A DNA stretch of 64,000 nucleotides from Xanthobacteraceae bacterium (lineage in GTDB: Bacteria > Pseudomonadota > Alphaproteobacteria > Rhizobiales > Xanthobacteraceae): contig JAIESC010000013.1 of NCBI GenBank assembly GCA_019746355.1, forward strand, positions 62,001-126,000, written 5' to 3'. The position numbers and the translations under genes were made by a program. The notes under the pieces were generated by a model that saw nothing but the letters and a program-made list of their open reading frames with translations, had not been told where the DNA came from and did not search any database. Shown here piece after piece: positions 1 to 8,631 of this stretch. Position 1 is the first letter of the stretch, and every line of letters begins with the position of its first letter.

Positions 1-20
1 AGGTTGACCAGCGTCTATTT

Positions 21-1118
21 ATGAACAAATTGCTCGCCGGGTTCTGGACAATGTTTTCGGTCCAAGAACGTCTGTTCGACGGACCGCACACGCCAGACCG
101 GCAGCAGGAGCTGCATCGACAATTCGTCAGCGCGTGGAATTTCCTCACCGTCCATACGGCTCGGTTCTGCGGCAATTATTGCCGGCCTCCGCAAGGGCCA
201 AGGTGGCGCTCGCCTCTCGTCGCACTCGATATCGATGGCGTTCTGGATCGCCGGCTGTTTGGATTTCCTTGCACCACGGCCGCGGGCATCGAGGCGCTTT
301 CGCTGCTAGCCCGCCATGAATTTTCCGTGGCCCTGAATACGGCTCGGTCGGTCGCTGAAGTGAAGGACTATTGCCAGGCGTATGGCCTCGCCGGGGGGGT
401 GGCGGAAAACGGCAGCTTTCTGTGGGACGCCGTAGCCCAGCAAGGGAGAGTCTTGATCAACTCCGAGGCAATTCGCCAGCTCGACGAACTGAAGCGACGT
501 TTGCGGCAGCTTCCGGCCGTATTCCTGGACGATCGGCATCAATATTCCATTCGGGCTTTCACGTATGCGGATAAGGCCAGCAGTGTGCTTTCCCGCTTGG
601 TAAAATACCTTGACGCGTCCATTCCTTGGTTTCCTGCCCCACTCCCGCTGTCGACGCTCGTCACGGGTCATTTGATGACGAGCTTGCGGCTCGATCAACT
701 GTCTGTCCACCGCACGACGATCGACACGACGATCGTGGCCAAGGACATCGACAAGGGCACCGGCCTGTTGGCACTGCGCGACTGGGTCTTGGGCTCCGAG
801 GCCGAGACAATCGCTGTAGGCGACTCGGGCGCTGACCTGCCGATGTTTCGTGACGCCACGCGCAGTTTTGCGCCGGCGCACATCGATTGCGCCAATGAAG
901 CCCGGCTGGCGGGCTGCCGAATTTCGCCGTACGCTCTCCAGCGAGGGCTGTTGGACATTGCGCGCGAGATCGTTCGCTTGAGCGGCCAACGAGACACGTA
1001 TGCCCACGGTACGGCGACCGGGTCTGGCCCCGAGCATTTGTTCTTGGAATTGCTGCAAGCTGCGGATCAGACATGGTTCAAGAGCTTGATCAGCGTTCTA
1101 TTCGACCGTGTTATCTGA
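21..1118 (+). CDS. HAD-superfamily hydrolase domain protein (possibly C-terminal part of a longer protein)
   Basis: The 365-residue reading frame carries the haloacid-dehalogenase phosphatase signature. Motif I is LDIDGVLD with the nucleophile at D70 and the acid/base at D72, motif II is LNTAR around T107, a Lys lies in KDIDKG (241-245), and motif IV is GDSGAD (267-272). The cap-like insert at about 110-240 and motif IV are those of the Cof/sucrose-phosphatase-like branch, so a phosphatase acting on a small phosphorylated metabolite is expected; the substrate is unknown. The frame has no stop between the window edge and the ATG at 21, so residues 1-60, which are not HAD-like, may be the inner part of a larger protein whose start lies outside the window. 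No ribosome binding site is visible at 21. The next gene, an IclR regulator, converges on it. Confidence 0.7.
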   Translation: MNKLLAGFWTMFSVQERLFDGPHTPDRQQELHRQFVSAWNFLTVHTARFCGNYCRPPQGPRWRSPLVALDIDGVLDRRLFGFPCTTAAGIEALSLLARHEFSVALNTARSVAEVKDYCQAYGLAGGVAENGSFLWDAVAQQGRVLINSEAIRQLDELKRRLRQLPAVFLDDRHQYSIRAFTYADKASSVLSRLVKYLDASIPWFPAPLPLSTLVTGHLMTSLRLDQLSVHRTTIDTTIVAKDIDKGTGLLALRDWVLGSEAETIAVGDSGADLPMFRDATRSFAPAHIDCANEARLAGCRISPYALQRGLLDIAREIVRLSGQRDTYAHGTATGSGPEHLFLELLQAADQTWFKSLISVLFDRVI

Positions 1119-1302
1119 GGAGGTTCATCCGCTGGCGCCGCCCTTCTGGCGGCCAGCCCGCCACGTTCTTCGAACCTGGAGGGTCTATCTCAAGATCGCC
1201 TACATGCGCCATCTGCCGTTCAACGACCCCGAAGCGGAGGCGCAGGCGGTTTCGCCGACACAGAACGTCTTGGCCTGTTCCCCACGCGCCGGGACCAGAT
1301 CG

Positions 1303-2118
1303 CTAGGTGCCAAGATCCCTTGTTGCCGCCGCCTTGGCGAGACTTGCCGCGGTCCGCTGCAAGTCCGGCAGGTGCAGGTCCGCGATCCGGTTCTCGAGGT
1401 CGAATTTGTTCGGCCAGACGATATTGATGCAGCCCAGCACGCCCGAGTCGCTCAAGATTGGCACGGCAATTGCTGCCAGGTGGTCGGCGGGGGTGTCGCT
1501 TTTCCGGCTTCGGCCGAATTGTGGATCGCGCACGGCATAGCCGCATTGCCGCACCGAGGCGAGAACCTTTCGCAGCGAGTTCTGTCGCTCTCCGAAATCC
1601 ATCGTCCGCGTGCGTCCCTCGGCATCGCTTCGCAACAAATGACGGACCAGCATTGTCCGTTCCTCTTCTGGACAGAATGCGAGGTAGGCGCGGCCCATCG
1701 CAGAATACAGCATGTTGATCCGTCGTCCGATCGGGTCGCGGAACAGGCCGAGCGCCGCCCGTGAGCGGGTGGTCTCCAGCAGCACCATTCCATAGCCATT
1801 GCGTACCGCGAGGTCGGAAGGCCAGATGATTCGCTTCCGAAGCGCTTCGAGATGCGGCATCGCGATTTCGGCCAAGCGATGGTTTTTGCGGTAGGCGATG
1901 CTGCGATGCTGGAGGTTGAGCGTATTGCGATAGCTGCCATCGGCCATGGCCCGCCACACCACGTGCTCGTCCTCGAGCGTCGCCAAGATGCGCTCGAGCG
2001 TCGCCTTCGGAAGGCCGGTCGATTGTTGCAGGGTGGCCAACGTCTGCCCTGGCTTGCGATGCAGCGAGCGAAGCACCGCGACGGCCCTTGAAACCGCTCT
2101 GATCCGCTTGATTCCCAT
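1303..2118 (-). CDS. IclR-family transcriptional regulator
   Basis: At 271 residues the protein has normal IclR length. An N-terminal winged helix-turn-helix (about 8-65, with TLATLQQSTGLPKATLERIL as the HTH) is followed by an IclR effector domain. That domain contains the family features PHLEALR, a central SAMGRAYLAF stretch and C-terminal AIAVPILSDSGVLGCINIVW. IclR proteins bind as dimers or tetramers and respond to small aromatic or carboxylic acids. It is divergent from the sulfatase/TctC/cysteine-hydrolase unit, with 97 bp between the two start codons, so it is the likely local regulator of that unit. The ligand cannot be predicted from sequence. Confidence 0.9.
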   Translation of the reverse strand: MGIKRIRAVSRAVAVLRSLHRKPGQTLATLQQSTGLPKATLERILATLEDEHVVWRAMADGSYRNTLNLQHRSIAYRKNHRLAEIAMPHLEALRKRIIWPSDLAVRNGYGMVLLETTRSRAALGLFRDPIGRRINMLYSAMGRAYLAFCPEEERTMLVRHLLRSDAEGRTRTMDFGERQNSLRKVLASVRQCGYAVRDPQFGRSRKSDTPADHLAAIAVPILSDSGVLGCINIVWPNKFDLENRIADLHLPDLQRTAASLAKAAATRDLGT

Positions 2119-2215
2119 GGCGGGCTGCGTCTCACCTGGTGAGCCATCGGCGCATTTCGGTTTTCCGCCGACGTGGCCTGGCTACAATCCCAACCAGACT
2201 TTGACCAAATCTAGC

Positions 2216-3811
2216 ATGAACCGGGAAGGCCTCGCCGTGACGACCGCCGTTCGCAACGTGCTTTTCATCATGTGCGATCAGTTGCGGTGGGACTATCTGT
2301 CCTGTTACGGCCATCCCACGCTGGCGACCCCGCATATTGATGCGCTGGCGCGCCGCGGCGTGCGTTTCACCAACGCCTATGTCCAGGCTTCGGTCTGCGG
2401 GCCGTCGCGAATGTCTTATTACACCGGTCGCTACGTGGTCAGCCACGGCGCCATCTGGAATTTCGTGCCGCTGCGGCTGAACGAATGGACCATCGGCGAC
2501 TATCTGCGGCCCAAAGGCGTGCGCACCGCGGTGGTGGGCAAGACGCATGTCACGCCCGATCTGGAAGGGCTGCGCCGCGCAGGCATTGACCCGGACAGTC
2601 CGCAGGGCGTTTTGCTGCGGGAAAGCGGTTTCGAGCCATACGACCGTGACGATGGCGTCCACCCCGGCGATTCCTCGAGCAACTCCACGCGCTACGCGGA
2701 CTATCTCCGCGGCCACGGCTATCGCGCCGACAATCCGTGGCATGACTTTGCCAATTCGGCCGAGGATGCCGAGGGCGCCATCCTGTCAGGATGGAATATG
2801 CGCTGGGCCAGGATGCCGGCTCGCTTGCCGGAGGTGCATTCCGAAACCGCGTATACGACGCGGCGCGCCATGCAGTTCATCGACGAGCAGGGCAGCAAAC
2901 CGTGGTGCCTGCACCTGTCCTATATCAAGCCGCACTGGCCCTATGTCGCGCCGGCGCCCTACAATGACATGTATTCTGCGGCCGACGTTCTTCCGGTCAA
3001 CTGCCATCCGAGCGAACGGACCGACGAGCATCCCGTGCTGGCCGGGTTCAGGCAGGCGACCTTCAGCCGGAATTTCTCGAAGCCCGATGTGCGTGCGCAG
3101 GTCATTCCGACCTACATGGGCCTGGTCAAGCAGATCGACGACCGGCTCGGCGAGCTTTTTGCGTTTCTCGAGCGTCAGGGGCGCTGGTCCGACACCTTGA
3201 TCGTGTTTGCCAGCGATCACGGCGACTACCTCGGAGACCACTATCTCGGCGAGAAGGAGCTGTTTCACGACACCGTGTGCAAGGTGCCGCTGATCATCTA
3301 CGATCCCGCTGCGGCAGGTTCGCGCGGCACGACCAACGCGCAGTTGGTTGAGGCGGTCGACGTTCTTCCGACGATACTCGATGCCTATGGGATCGAGGCA
3401 CCAGGCCATAAATTGGAAGGGCGCTCGCTGTTGCCGCTGCTTCGACGGCAGGACGTGAAGTGGCGTGACTACGCCGTCAGCGAATCCGACTATTCCTTCC
3501 GGAGCTTCGTGCGCGAGCCGCTGCAGCGGGGCATCGACGGCTGCCGGAGCACCATGCTGCGGACGCAGCGTTGGAAATACATCCACTACGACGGCCTGCG
3601 TCCGCAACTCTACGACCTGGCGAACGATCCTGACGAGCTGGTGGACCTGGCTCTCGGCAGCGAGCATGCGGCCCTCTGCAAGGACTTCGAGACCATGCTG
3701 TTCGACTGGCTCCGACACCGCAAGATCCATACGACCATTTCTGACGCGGACATCGCCGGGTGGACCGCCGCCGAGCGTGATCAGGGAATCGCGATCGGCG
3801 AGTGGCGGTGA
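2216..3811 (+). CDS. Sulfatase-family hydrolase (arylsulfatase / phosphonate monoester hydrolase type)
   Basis: Type I sulfatase of the alkaline-phosphatase superfamily, 531 residues from the ATG at 2216; an in-frame GTG at 2237 is also possible. The metal site is visible at N14 and MCDQ (D21). The formylglycine motif CGPSR starts at Cys61 and is followed by YYTGR. A catalytic-Lys-like GKTH and the second metal pair SDHGD (D334, H335) are present. Cys61 would be oxidised to formylglycine by a maturase that is not in this window. No signal peptide is seen, so the protein is probably cytoplasmic, as in choline sulfatases and phosphonate monoester hydrolases. It heads a unit with a TctC binding protein (28-bp gap) and a cysteine hydrolase. 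That context suggests it desulfates or hydrolyses an imported ester; the exact substrate is unknown. Confidence 0.88.
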   Translation: MNREGLAVTTAVRNVLFIMCDQLRWDYLSCYGHPTLATPHIDALARRGVRFTNAYVQASVCGPSRMSYYTGRYVVSHGAIWNFVPLRLNEWTIGDYLRPKGVRTAVVGKTHVTPDLEGLRRAGIDPDSPQGVLLRESGFEPYDRDDGVHPGDSSSNSTRYADYLRGHGYRADNPWHDFANSAEDAEGAILSGWNMRWARMPARLPEVHSETAYTTRRAMQFIDEQGSKPWCLHLSYIKPHWPYVAPAPYNDMYSAADVLPVNCHPSERTDEHPVLAGFRQATFSRNFSKPDVRAQVIPTYMGLVKQIDDRLGELFAFLERQGRWSDTLIVFASDHGDYLGDHYLGEKELFHDTVCKVPLIIYDPAAAGSRGTTNAQLVEAVDVLPTILDAYGIEAPGHKLEGRSLLPLLRRQDVKWRDYAVSESDYSFRSFVREPLQRGIDGCRSTMLRTQRWKYIHYDGLRPQLYDLANDPDELVDLALGSEHAALCKDFETMLFDWLRHRKIHTTISDADIAGWTAAERDQGIAIGEWR

Positions 3812-3839
3812 AGTGGATGCAAAACCCGAGGGGGTCCCG

Positions 3840-4805
3840 ATGAGAAAAGCTGCGCTCTCGATCTTGCTTGTGGCGACCGCATTGGCCTGGTTGCCGGCGC
3901 AAGCCTCTGCTCAGGGCTATCCGGCAAAACCCGGCCGTTTCGTGATCCCGTTTCCGGCGGGCGGACCCGGAGACGTCGTGGTCAGGCTGCTGGCCGAGAA
4001 CCTCCGCGAGAGGCTGCATCAGCCCTTCATCGTTGAGAACCGGCCGGGGGCAGGCGGAGTCATTGGCACCGATGTGGTGGCCAAAGCGCCCGCCGACGGC
4101 ACCACCATTCTCGAAGGGCCGGACACGCTGCTCTCCGTCAATCCCAGCCTGTTCAAGAGCGTGCCGTTCAAGTCGACCGATCTGGTTCCGCTCACTTATC
4201 TGGCGGATTTCTCGCAAATGCTCGCGTGCCATCCGGCCACCGGGATCAGGTCGCTCGCCGATCTGCTCGCGCGCAGCAAGTCCGGGAGCCTCAATTACGC
4301 TTCCGGCGGACTCGGCTCGCCGGGGCACCTGGCCATGGAGCTTCTGCTGACAAGCACCGGCGCGGCCATGGTCCACGTGCCATACAAAGGCGCCGCGCCC
4401 GCCATCCAGGATATGCTGGCCGGCCAGGTGCAGTGCGGCTTCATCGCATCTCCCGCCGTGATCCCTCAAGTGCGGGACGGCAAGCTGTTGGGCGTTGCGG
4501 TCTCGAGCCGTACGCCGTCCTTGACCCTTCCGGAGGTTCCGCCGGTCGCCGACGCCGTGCCCGGCTATGACGCGACCTTTGCCGAGGCGCTGTTCGTGCG
4601 CGCCGGCACGCCGCAGAGCGTGATGCATCTGCTGCAATCCGAGGTAGCGCGGGCGCTCAAGCGACCCGATATCCGCGAGCGGCTCCTGGCCTACGATCTG
4701 GCACCGCTCGGCAACACGCCGGAGGAGGCGGCAGCCCGTCTCAACCGTGATACCGCGAAATGGGTGAAGCTTATGCAGACCATCAATCTGCGCGTTGATA
4801 ACTGA
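3840..4805 (+). CDS. TctC/Bug-family tripartite tricarboxylate transporter substrate-binding protein
   Basis: Periplasmic solute-binding protein of 321 residues. It has a Sec signal peptide (MRKAALSILLVATALAW, cleavage likely near ASAQ-GYP) and then the Bug-family order: IPFPAGGPGDVVVR near the N terminus, VENRPGAGGVIG, PADGTTIL, HVPYKGAAPAIQDMLAGQV in the second lobe. Start at 3840 follows GAGGGGGTCCCG; the longer frame upstream overlaps the sulfatase and is not needed. Bug proteins capture carboxylates or related solutes for a TctA/TctB membrane pair, or act in sensing when orphan; no tctAB lies in this operon. Its place between sulfatase and cysteine hydrolase suggests uptake of their substrate. 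Confidence 0.92.
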   Translation: MRKAALSILLVATALAWLPAQASAQGYPAKPGRFVIPFPAGGPGDVVVRLLAENLRERLHQPFIVENRPGAGGVIGTDVVAKAPADGTTILEGPDTLLSVNPSLFKSVPFKSTDLVPLTYLADFSQMLACHPATGIRSLADLLARSKSGSLNYASGGLGSPGHLAMELLLTSTGAAMVHVPYKGAAPAIQDMLAGQVQCGFIASPAVIPQVRDGKLLGVAVSSRTPSLTLPEVPPVADAVPGYDATFAEALFVRAGTPQSVMHLLQSEVARALKRPDIRERLLAYDLAPLGNTPEEAAARLNRDTAKWVKLMQTINLRVDN

Positions 4806-4830
4806 CGCCACTGGTAGCGAGGACCAGCCC

Positions 4831-5553
4831 ATGCCCACCGCGATCATCCATGCCGAGCCGTCCGAGCTGTCGTTTCAGACTGAGACCGCCGCGGTGCTCG
4901 TCATCGACATGCAGAACGATTTCGGTGCTGCGGGCGGCATGTTCGACCGTGCCGGCATCGACATCTCGGGCATTCAACGAGCCACGGCACCGACGTCGCG
5001 CGTCGTCGACAGGGCGCGGGCTGCGGGACTCAAGATTGTCTTCGTCAAGATGGCGTTTATGCCCGATCTGTCGGACACCGGCGGGGAGAACTCGCCGACA
5101 TGGATCAAGCACGTGCCGCTGCAAGTCGGCAAGACCGTCCGCGCACCCAACGGCGAAGCCAGCCGGATCCTTGTTCGCGACACCTGGAACACCGATATCC
5201 TCGATCAGTTGACCCCTCGCGCCGGCGACATCGTACTTTACAAGAACCGCTTCAGTGCGTTCTTCAAGACCGCGCTTGATCACACGCTGCGTGAGCACGG
5301 CATCCGTACCCTCGTCGTCGTTGGCTGTACGACCAGCGTGTGTGTCGAAGCCTCTATCCGTGACGCGGCGGCCTTGGATTACACCTGTGTGCTGCTGAGG
5401 GATTGCAGCGCCGAGCCGATCGGCCAAGGTTTCGCGCGCAGCAACCACGACGCCTCGCTGCATGTGATCGGGACGATGTTCGGATGGGTGTCGGATTCGT
5501 CTTGCTTCATGGCCGCGCTGCAGGGAGCCCGCCTCGAGACCGCGGCTCTTTAA
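4831..5553 (+). CDS. Cysteine hydrolase of the isochorismatase family (RutB/ureidoacrylate-amidohydrolase-like)
   Basis: 240 residues from ATG 4831, chosen because GCGAGGACC precedes it; an upstream in-frame ATG at 4795 overlaps the tctC end. The Asp-Lys-Cys triad of the cysteine hydrolase fold is intact: D26 in VIDMQNDF, K138 in LYKNRF, C171 in TSVCVEASIRDA. The C-terminal FGWVS stretch and the overall length are those of RutB-type amidohydrolases, which open ureidoacrylate or related carbamoyl compounds. No other rut genes are present, so the substrate may be a different amide or carbamate. Located 25 bp after tctC in the sulfatase unit and convergent with the next tctC gene. Confidence 0.88.
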   Translation: MPTAIIHAEPSELSFQTETAAVLVIDMQNDFGAAGGMFDRAGIDISGIQRATAPTSRVVDRARAAGLKIVFVKMAFMPDLSDTGGENSPTWIKHVPLQVGKTVRAPNGEASRILVRDTWNTDILDQLTPRAGDIVLYKNRFSAFFKTALDHTLREHGIRTLVVVGCTTSVCVEASIRDAAALDYTCVLLRDCSAEPIGQGFARSNHDASLHVIGTMFGWVSDSSCFMAALQGARLETAAL

Positions 5554-5625
5554 GGTGTCGCCAAGTGTCGAGGCGGCGCCAAGCGGCCGCACGGTGCGGC
5601 TGCGCCGTTGGACCGACCGCAGCGA

Positions 5626-6633
5626 TCAGTCGCCCTTGATGTTCGCCGTGCGGATGACGTCGCCCCATTTGGCGATCTCGGCGCGCTGGAACGTGGCGAA
5701 TTGTTGAGCCGTGCTGCCGACCAGATCGAGCCCCAGCGTCTTTGCGCGCTCGGCGACATCGGGCTGCTGCAGCGCGCGGGCCACCTCCTGCTGCAGGATG
5801 GAAATGACCGGCGCAGGTGTGCCGGCGCGCACCACCATGCCGTACCAGTTCACCACCTCGAATTTCGGCAATGTCTCGTTGGCCGCCGGCACATTGGGCA
5901 GCGCCGCCATCCGTTTCGGTCCGGTCGTCGCAATGGCGCGGAGCCGGCCGGCTTCGATGTGCGGCTGCGCGATGGCAAGCGCGTCGAACACGAAATTCAC
6001 CTGACCGCTGATCAGATCCGTAAACGCCGGTGCACTGCCGCGATACGGCACGTGCCGCGTCTTGATGCCGGCTTGCAGGTTCAGGAGTTCACCTGAGAGG
6101 TGTGGCAGTCCGCCGTTGCCGCTCGAGCCGAACAGCATCTCACTCGGCTTGGCTTTGGCGAGGTCGATCAGCTCCTTCAGCGAGTTGGCCTGCACCGACG
6201 GGTTGACCACGAGGACGAAGCCAAGCGAGGCGACATGTGAGAGGGGCGCAAATTCGCGCTCCATGTCCATGCCCGGCTTGCCGGCATACAGCACCGGGTT
6301 GACCGCGAGGTTGCCGGTCGTGCCGAACAGGATGGTGTGGCCGTCGGCATCGGCCTGCAGCACGCCTTGCGTGGCGATCAGGCCGTTGGCGCCGGGCCGG
6401 TTCTCGACCACGACCGGCTGGCCGAGCCGCTCCGATATCTTGGGTCCGATGAGCCGCGCCAGAATGTCGATGCCGCCGCCCGCCGGAAAGCCGATCACGA
6501 TGCGGATCGTGCGCGACGGAAAACCGGACTGAGCAATGGCTGGAGCGGCCAGGAGCGGGGCCGCCGCGGCACCCAAGGCAGCACTCGAGGCAGCGCCAAG
6601 GATAAAAGAGCGTCGCGTCGTCGAACGAGCCAT
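5626..6633 (-). CDS. TctC/Bug-family substrate-binding protein (Tat signal)
   Basis: 335 residues. The N terminus carries a twin-arginine motif (TTRRSFILG) followed by an Ala-rich hydrophobic stretch and a probable cleavage site after AIAQ. Mature signatures are IGFPAGGGIDILAR, VENRPGANG, ADGHTILFGT, HVPYRGSAPAFTDLISGQV and the C-terminal WGDVIRTANIKGD. Start ATG is preceded by CGGGAGAAACGCC. It is transcribed toward the cysteine hydrolase and away from the BNR-repeat operon, so it is a single-gene unit sharing a divergent control region with the latter. An orphan binding protein without adjacent membrane subunits. Confidence 0.92.
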   Translation of the reverse strand: MARSTTRRSFILGAASSAALGAAAAPLLAAPAIAQSGFPSRTIRIVIGFPAGGGIDILARLIGPKISERLGQPVVVENRPGANGLIATQGVLQADADGHTILFGTTGNLAVNPVLYAGKPGMDMEREFAPLSHVASLGFVLVVNPSVQANSLKELIDLAKAKPSEMLFGSSGNGGLPHLSGELLNLQAGIKTRHVPYRGSAPAFTDLISGQVNFVFDALAIAQPHIEAGRLRAIATTGPKRMAALPNVPAANETLPKFEVVNWYGMVVRAGTPAPVISILQQEVARALQQPDVAERAKTLGLDLVGSTAQQFATFQRAEIAKWGDVIRTANIKGD

Positions 6634-6688
6634 GGCGTTTCTCCCGGTGGTGCTTGCCTCAGACGGTCGGCAGAGGCATCATTAAAAT

Positions 6689-6705
6689 ATCCCAAATCAT
6701 GGGAT
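6689..6705. promoter_or_regulatory. Inverted repeat in divergent control region, possible operator
   Basis: ATCCCA-AATCA-TGGGAT is a perfect 6-bp inverted repeat with a 5-bp spacer. It is set in an AT-rich patch between the divergent starts of tctC (6633) and the BNR-repeat gene (6750). Its size suits a dimeric repressor such as the nearby IclR proteins. No matching second copy was found by eye, so assignment to a regulator is speculative. Confidence 0.35.
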
Positions 6706-6749
6706 TATTGTTTGCGGCCGGTCAAGCCGCACGCACGGGGAGGGACAAG

Positions 6750-7856
6750 GTGACACAGACAACGGTCGGCGCGGACCGGGCACCTGAAGGCTTCGGGAAC
6801 GCCACTGCCGGCGTGCAGGTCTACGCCGGCACCGCCGGACACTCCGCCTGGTTCAGCGACGATCGCGGCGAGACGTGGGTGCATCCGAACAGTCACTCCG
6901 GCATGTACCTCGAGCAACGCGTGTGGTCGCTCGCGAGCCATCCCAAGACGCCCGGCCATCTGTTCGCCGGCACCGACGCCGGCGTGTTTCGCTGGAACGA
7001 AGCGTCGGCGCGCTGGACGCATCTTCCATCTCCCATGAACGACGTGTGGTCGATTGCGGTTGATCCGGCCGATCCCGATGTGCTGCTCGCGGGCACGCGG
7101 CCCGCCGCGTTCTATCGCTCCACCGATGCCGGCAGGACCTGGAAGGCCGTGACCCCGCCCGGCGTGATCCCGCTCTCCGACGTCAACGCCGGACCGACCC
7201 GGGTCACGCAGATCCTGTTCGATCCGGTCGACAACGGCACGGTCTGGGCCTCCATCGAAGTCGACGCCATTTACCGTAGCAGGGACGGCGGCCAGACCTG
7301 GGAGCGCAAGGACAAGGGTCTCGTCTCGGGCGACGTGCACGGGCTTGCGGTGATGAAGCTCCCGGCCGGCGGCAAGGCGCTGCTCGCCACCACCAACCGG
7401 GGCCTGCATCGCAGCGAGGATGACGGCGAGACCTTCGTGTTCCAGGAGCTGCCGACGCCGTGGCCCTACACGCGCGGCGTCGCGCCGCGTGCCGACCATT
7501 CCGGGGTGGTCTTTGTCGCCAACGGCAATGGTCCGCCCGGCAATGATGGCTTCCTGCTGCGCTCGCGCGACTACGGCAGGACCTGGCAGGACGCGAAGCT
7601 GCCGGGCCCGCTCGAAAGCTCGGTCTGGTGTATCGCCACCAATGCCGATGATCCGATGTTGATTTTCGTCTGCACCAACCTCGGCGAGCTGTTTCGTTCG
7701 ACCGACGGCGGTGAAAGTTGGAATCGAATGCCGCATGTGTTCGGCGAGCTGCGCGCGTTCCACTGGCGCAAATTGCCGCCGGGCACGCGCCAGGCGGCGC
7801 ACTCGGTGACAAGGCCGGTGTTGAAGGCCAAGCAGATGGGCTGGGTTGCAGCATGA
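6750..7856 (+). CDS. BNR/sialidase-like beta-propeller protein
   Basis: 368 residues from the GTG at 6750, which follows a strong GGGGAGGGACAAG ribosome binding site; an in-frame ATG at 6699 has none. The protein is built of repeated S-x-D-x-G-x-T-W (BNR/Asp-box) units: FSDDRGETW, RSTDAGRTW, RSRDGGQTW, RSEDDGETF, RSRDYGRTW, RSTDGGESW. This indicates a six- or seven-bladed beta-propeller of the Vps10/sialidase/YCF48-like type. There is no signal peptide and no clear sialidase active site, so enzymatic activity is doubtful and a binding role is possible. Its stop overlaps the next start (ATGA), so the two proteins are translationally coupled. The pairing with a racemase/isomerase-fold enzyme and TctC hints at a shared pathway. 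Confidence 0.8.
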   Translation: MTQTTVGADRAPEGFGNATAGVQVYAGTAGHSAWFSDDRGETWVHPNSHSGMYLEQRVWSLASHPKTPGHLFAGTDAGVFRWNEASARWTHLPSPMNDVWSIAVDPADPDVLLAGTRPAAFYRSTDAGRTWKAVTPPGVIPLSDVNAGPTRVTQILFDPVDNGTVWASIEVDAIYRSRDGGQTWERKDKGLVSGDVHGLAVMKLPAGGKALLATTNRGLHRSEDDGETFVFQELPTPWPYTRGVAPRADHSGVVFVANGNGPPGNDGFLLRSRDYGRTWQDAKLPGPLESSVWCIATNADDPMLIFVCTNLGELFRSTDGGESWNRMPHVFGELRAFHWRKLPPGTRQAAHSVTRPVLKAKQMGWVAA

Positions 7857-8563
7857 GCATGAGCACGAACGCGGCGCGGCAGGCAGGCACTCCGCTCAAG
7901 GTCGGCCTGATGGTCCCGGCGAACAACACCACCATGGTGGTCGAGCTCGCCGCCTGGCTGCCCGCAGGCTCGACCATCACCACGGTCAAGATTCCGCGCG
8001 GCCAGGGCCTGCTCACCCGCGAAACGCTTCCGGCCTATCGCGACAGCGCCATTGCGCTGGCGCGCCGGTATTTCACCGGCGGCCAGCACGATCTGATCGC
8101 CTATGGCTGCACCGCGGCAGGTTTCATCTCCGGCCCGGCCGGCGACGCCGAGCTGCAGGCGAAGCTCACGGAGGCGACCGGTTTGCCGGTGGTGACGACC
8201 GCGCGCGCGATGGTGAGCGCGCTCCAGCACGACAATGCCAATCGCATTGCCGTGATCACGCCCTATCATGATGCGGTGAACCAGCAGCTCGCGGCGTTTC
8301 TGGCCGACGGCGGGATCAGCGTGGCGCGCATGGACACGTTCCGCGCGCCCGACGTGGTCGCGCTCGGTAGGATCACCGCCGAGCAGGTGCGCGATCTTGC
8401 CCGCGCGACCATGGCGGCGGATTGCGACGCGATGTTCATCGGCTGCTCGCAACTGCCGACCCATGCCATCCTCGACGGCCTGCGGACCGAATTCAAACGG
8501 CCCACATGGTCGTCGATCTGCGCCACCGCCTGGGACGCGAAACGCCTGCCGGTGGCGGCCTGA
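7853..8563 (+). CDS. Asp/Glu racemase-superfamily protein (maleate isomerase / arylmalonate decarboxylase-like)
   Basis: 236 residues starting at the ATG that overlaps the previous stop by 4 nt. The N-terminal VGLMVPANNTTM is typical of maleate isomerases and arylmalonate decarboxylases. Two cysteines sit in the right contexts, C86 in YGCTAAGF and C198 in FIGCSQLPT. This two-cysteine arrangement is that of maleate cis-trans isomerase and the amino-acid racemases, whereas arylmalonate decarboxylase keeps only the second. A cofactor-independent isomerase or racemase of a dicarboxylic acid is therefore the best guess. Cytoplasmic; followed 68 bp later by a tctC gene that probably supplies the acid. 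Confidence 0.85.
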   Translation: MSMSTNAARQAGTPLKVGLMVPANNTTMVVELAAWLPAGSTITTVKIPRGQGLLTRETLPAYRDSAIALARRYFTGGQHDLIAYGCTAAGFISGPAGDAELQAKLTEATGLPVVTTARAMVSALQHDNANRIAVITPYHDAVNQQLAAFLADGGISVARMDTFRAPDVVALGRITAEQVRDLARATMAADCDAMFIGCSQLPTHAILDGLRTEFKRPTWSSICATAWDAKRLPVAA

Positions 8564-8631
8564 CGCGGTTTGTCCGGTCGAAAAACAAAACGCATCGCCG
8601 CAAGGCGACCCGAACGGCAAGGGAGGAAGAG

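Noticed and set aside
1108..1764. Plus-strand frame over the IclR gene
   Set aside because: Shadow of the IclR regulator, whose HTH and effector motifs are on the minus strand.
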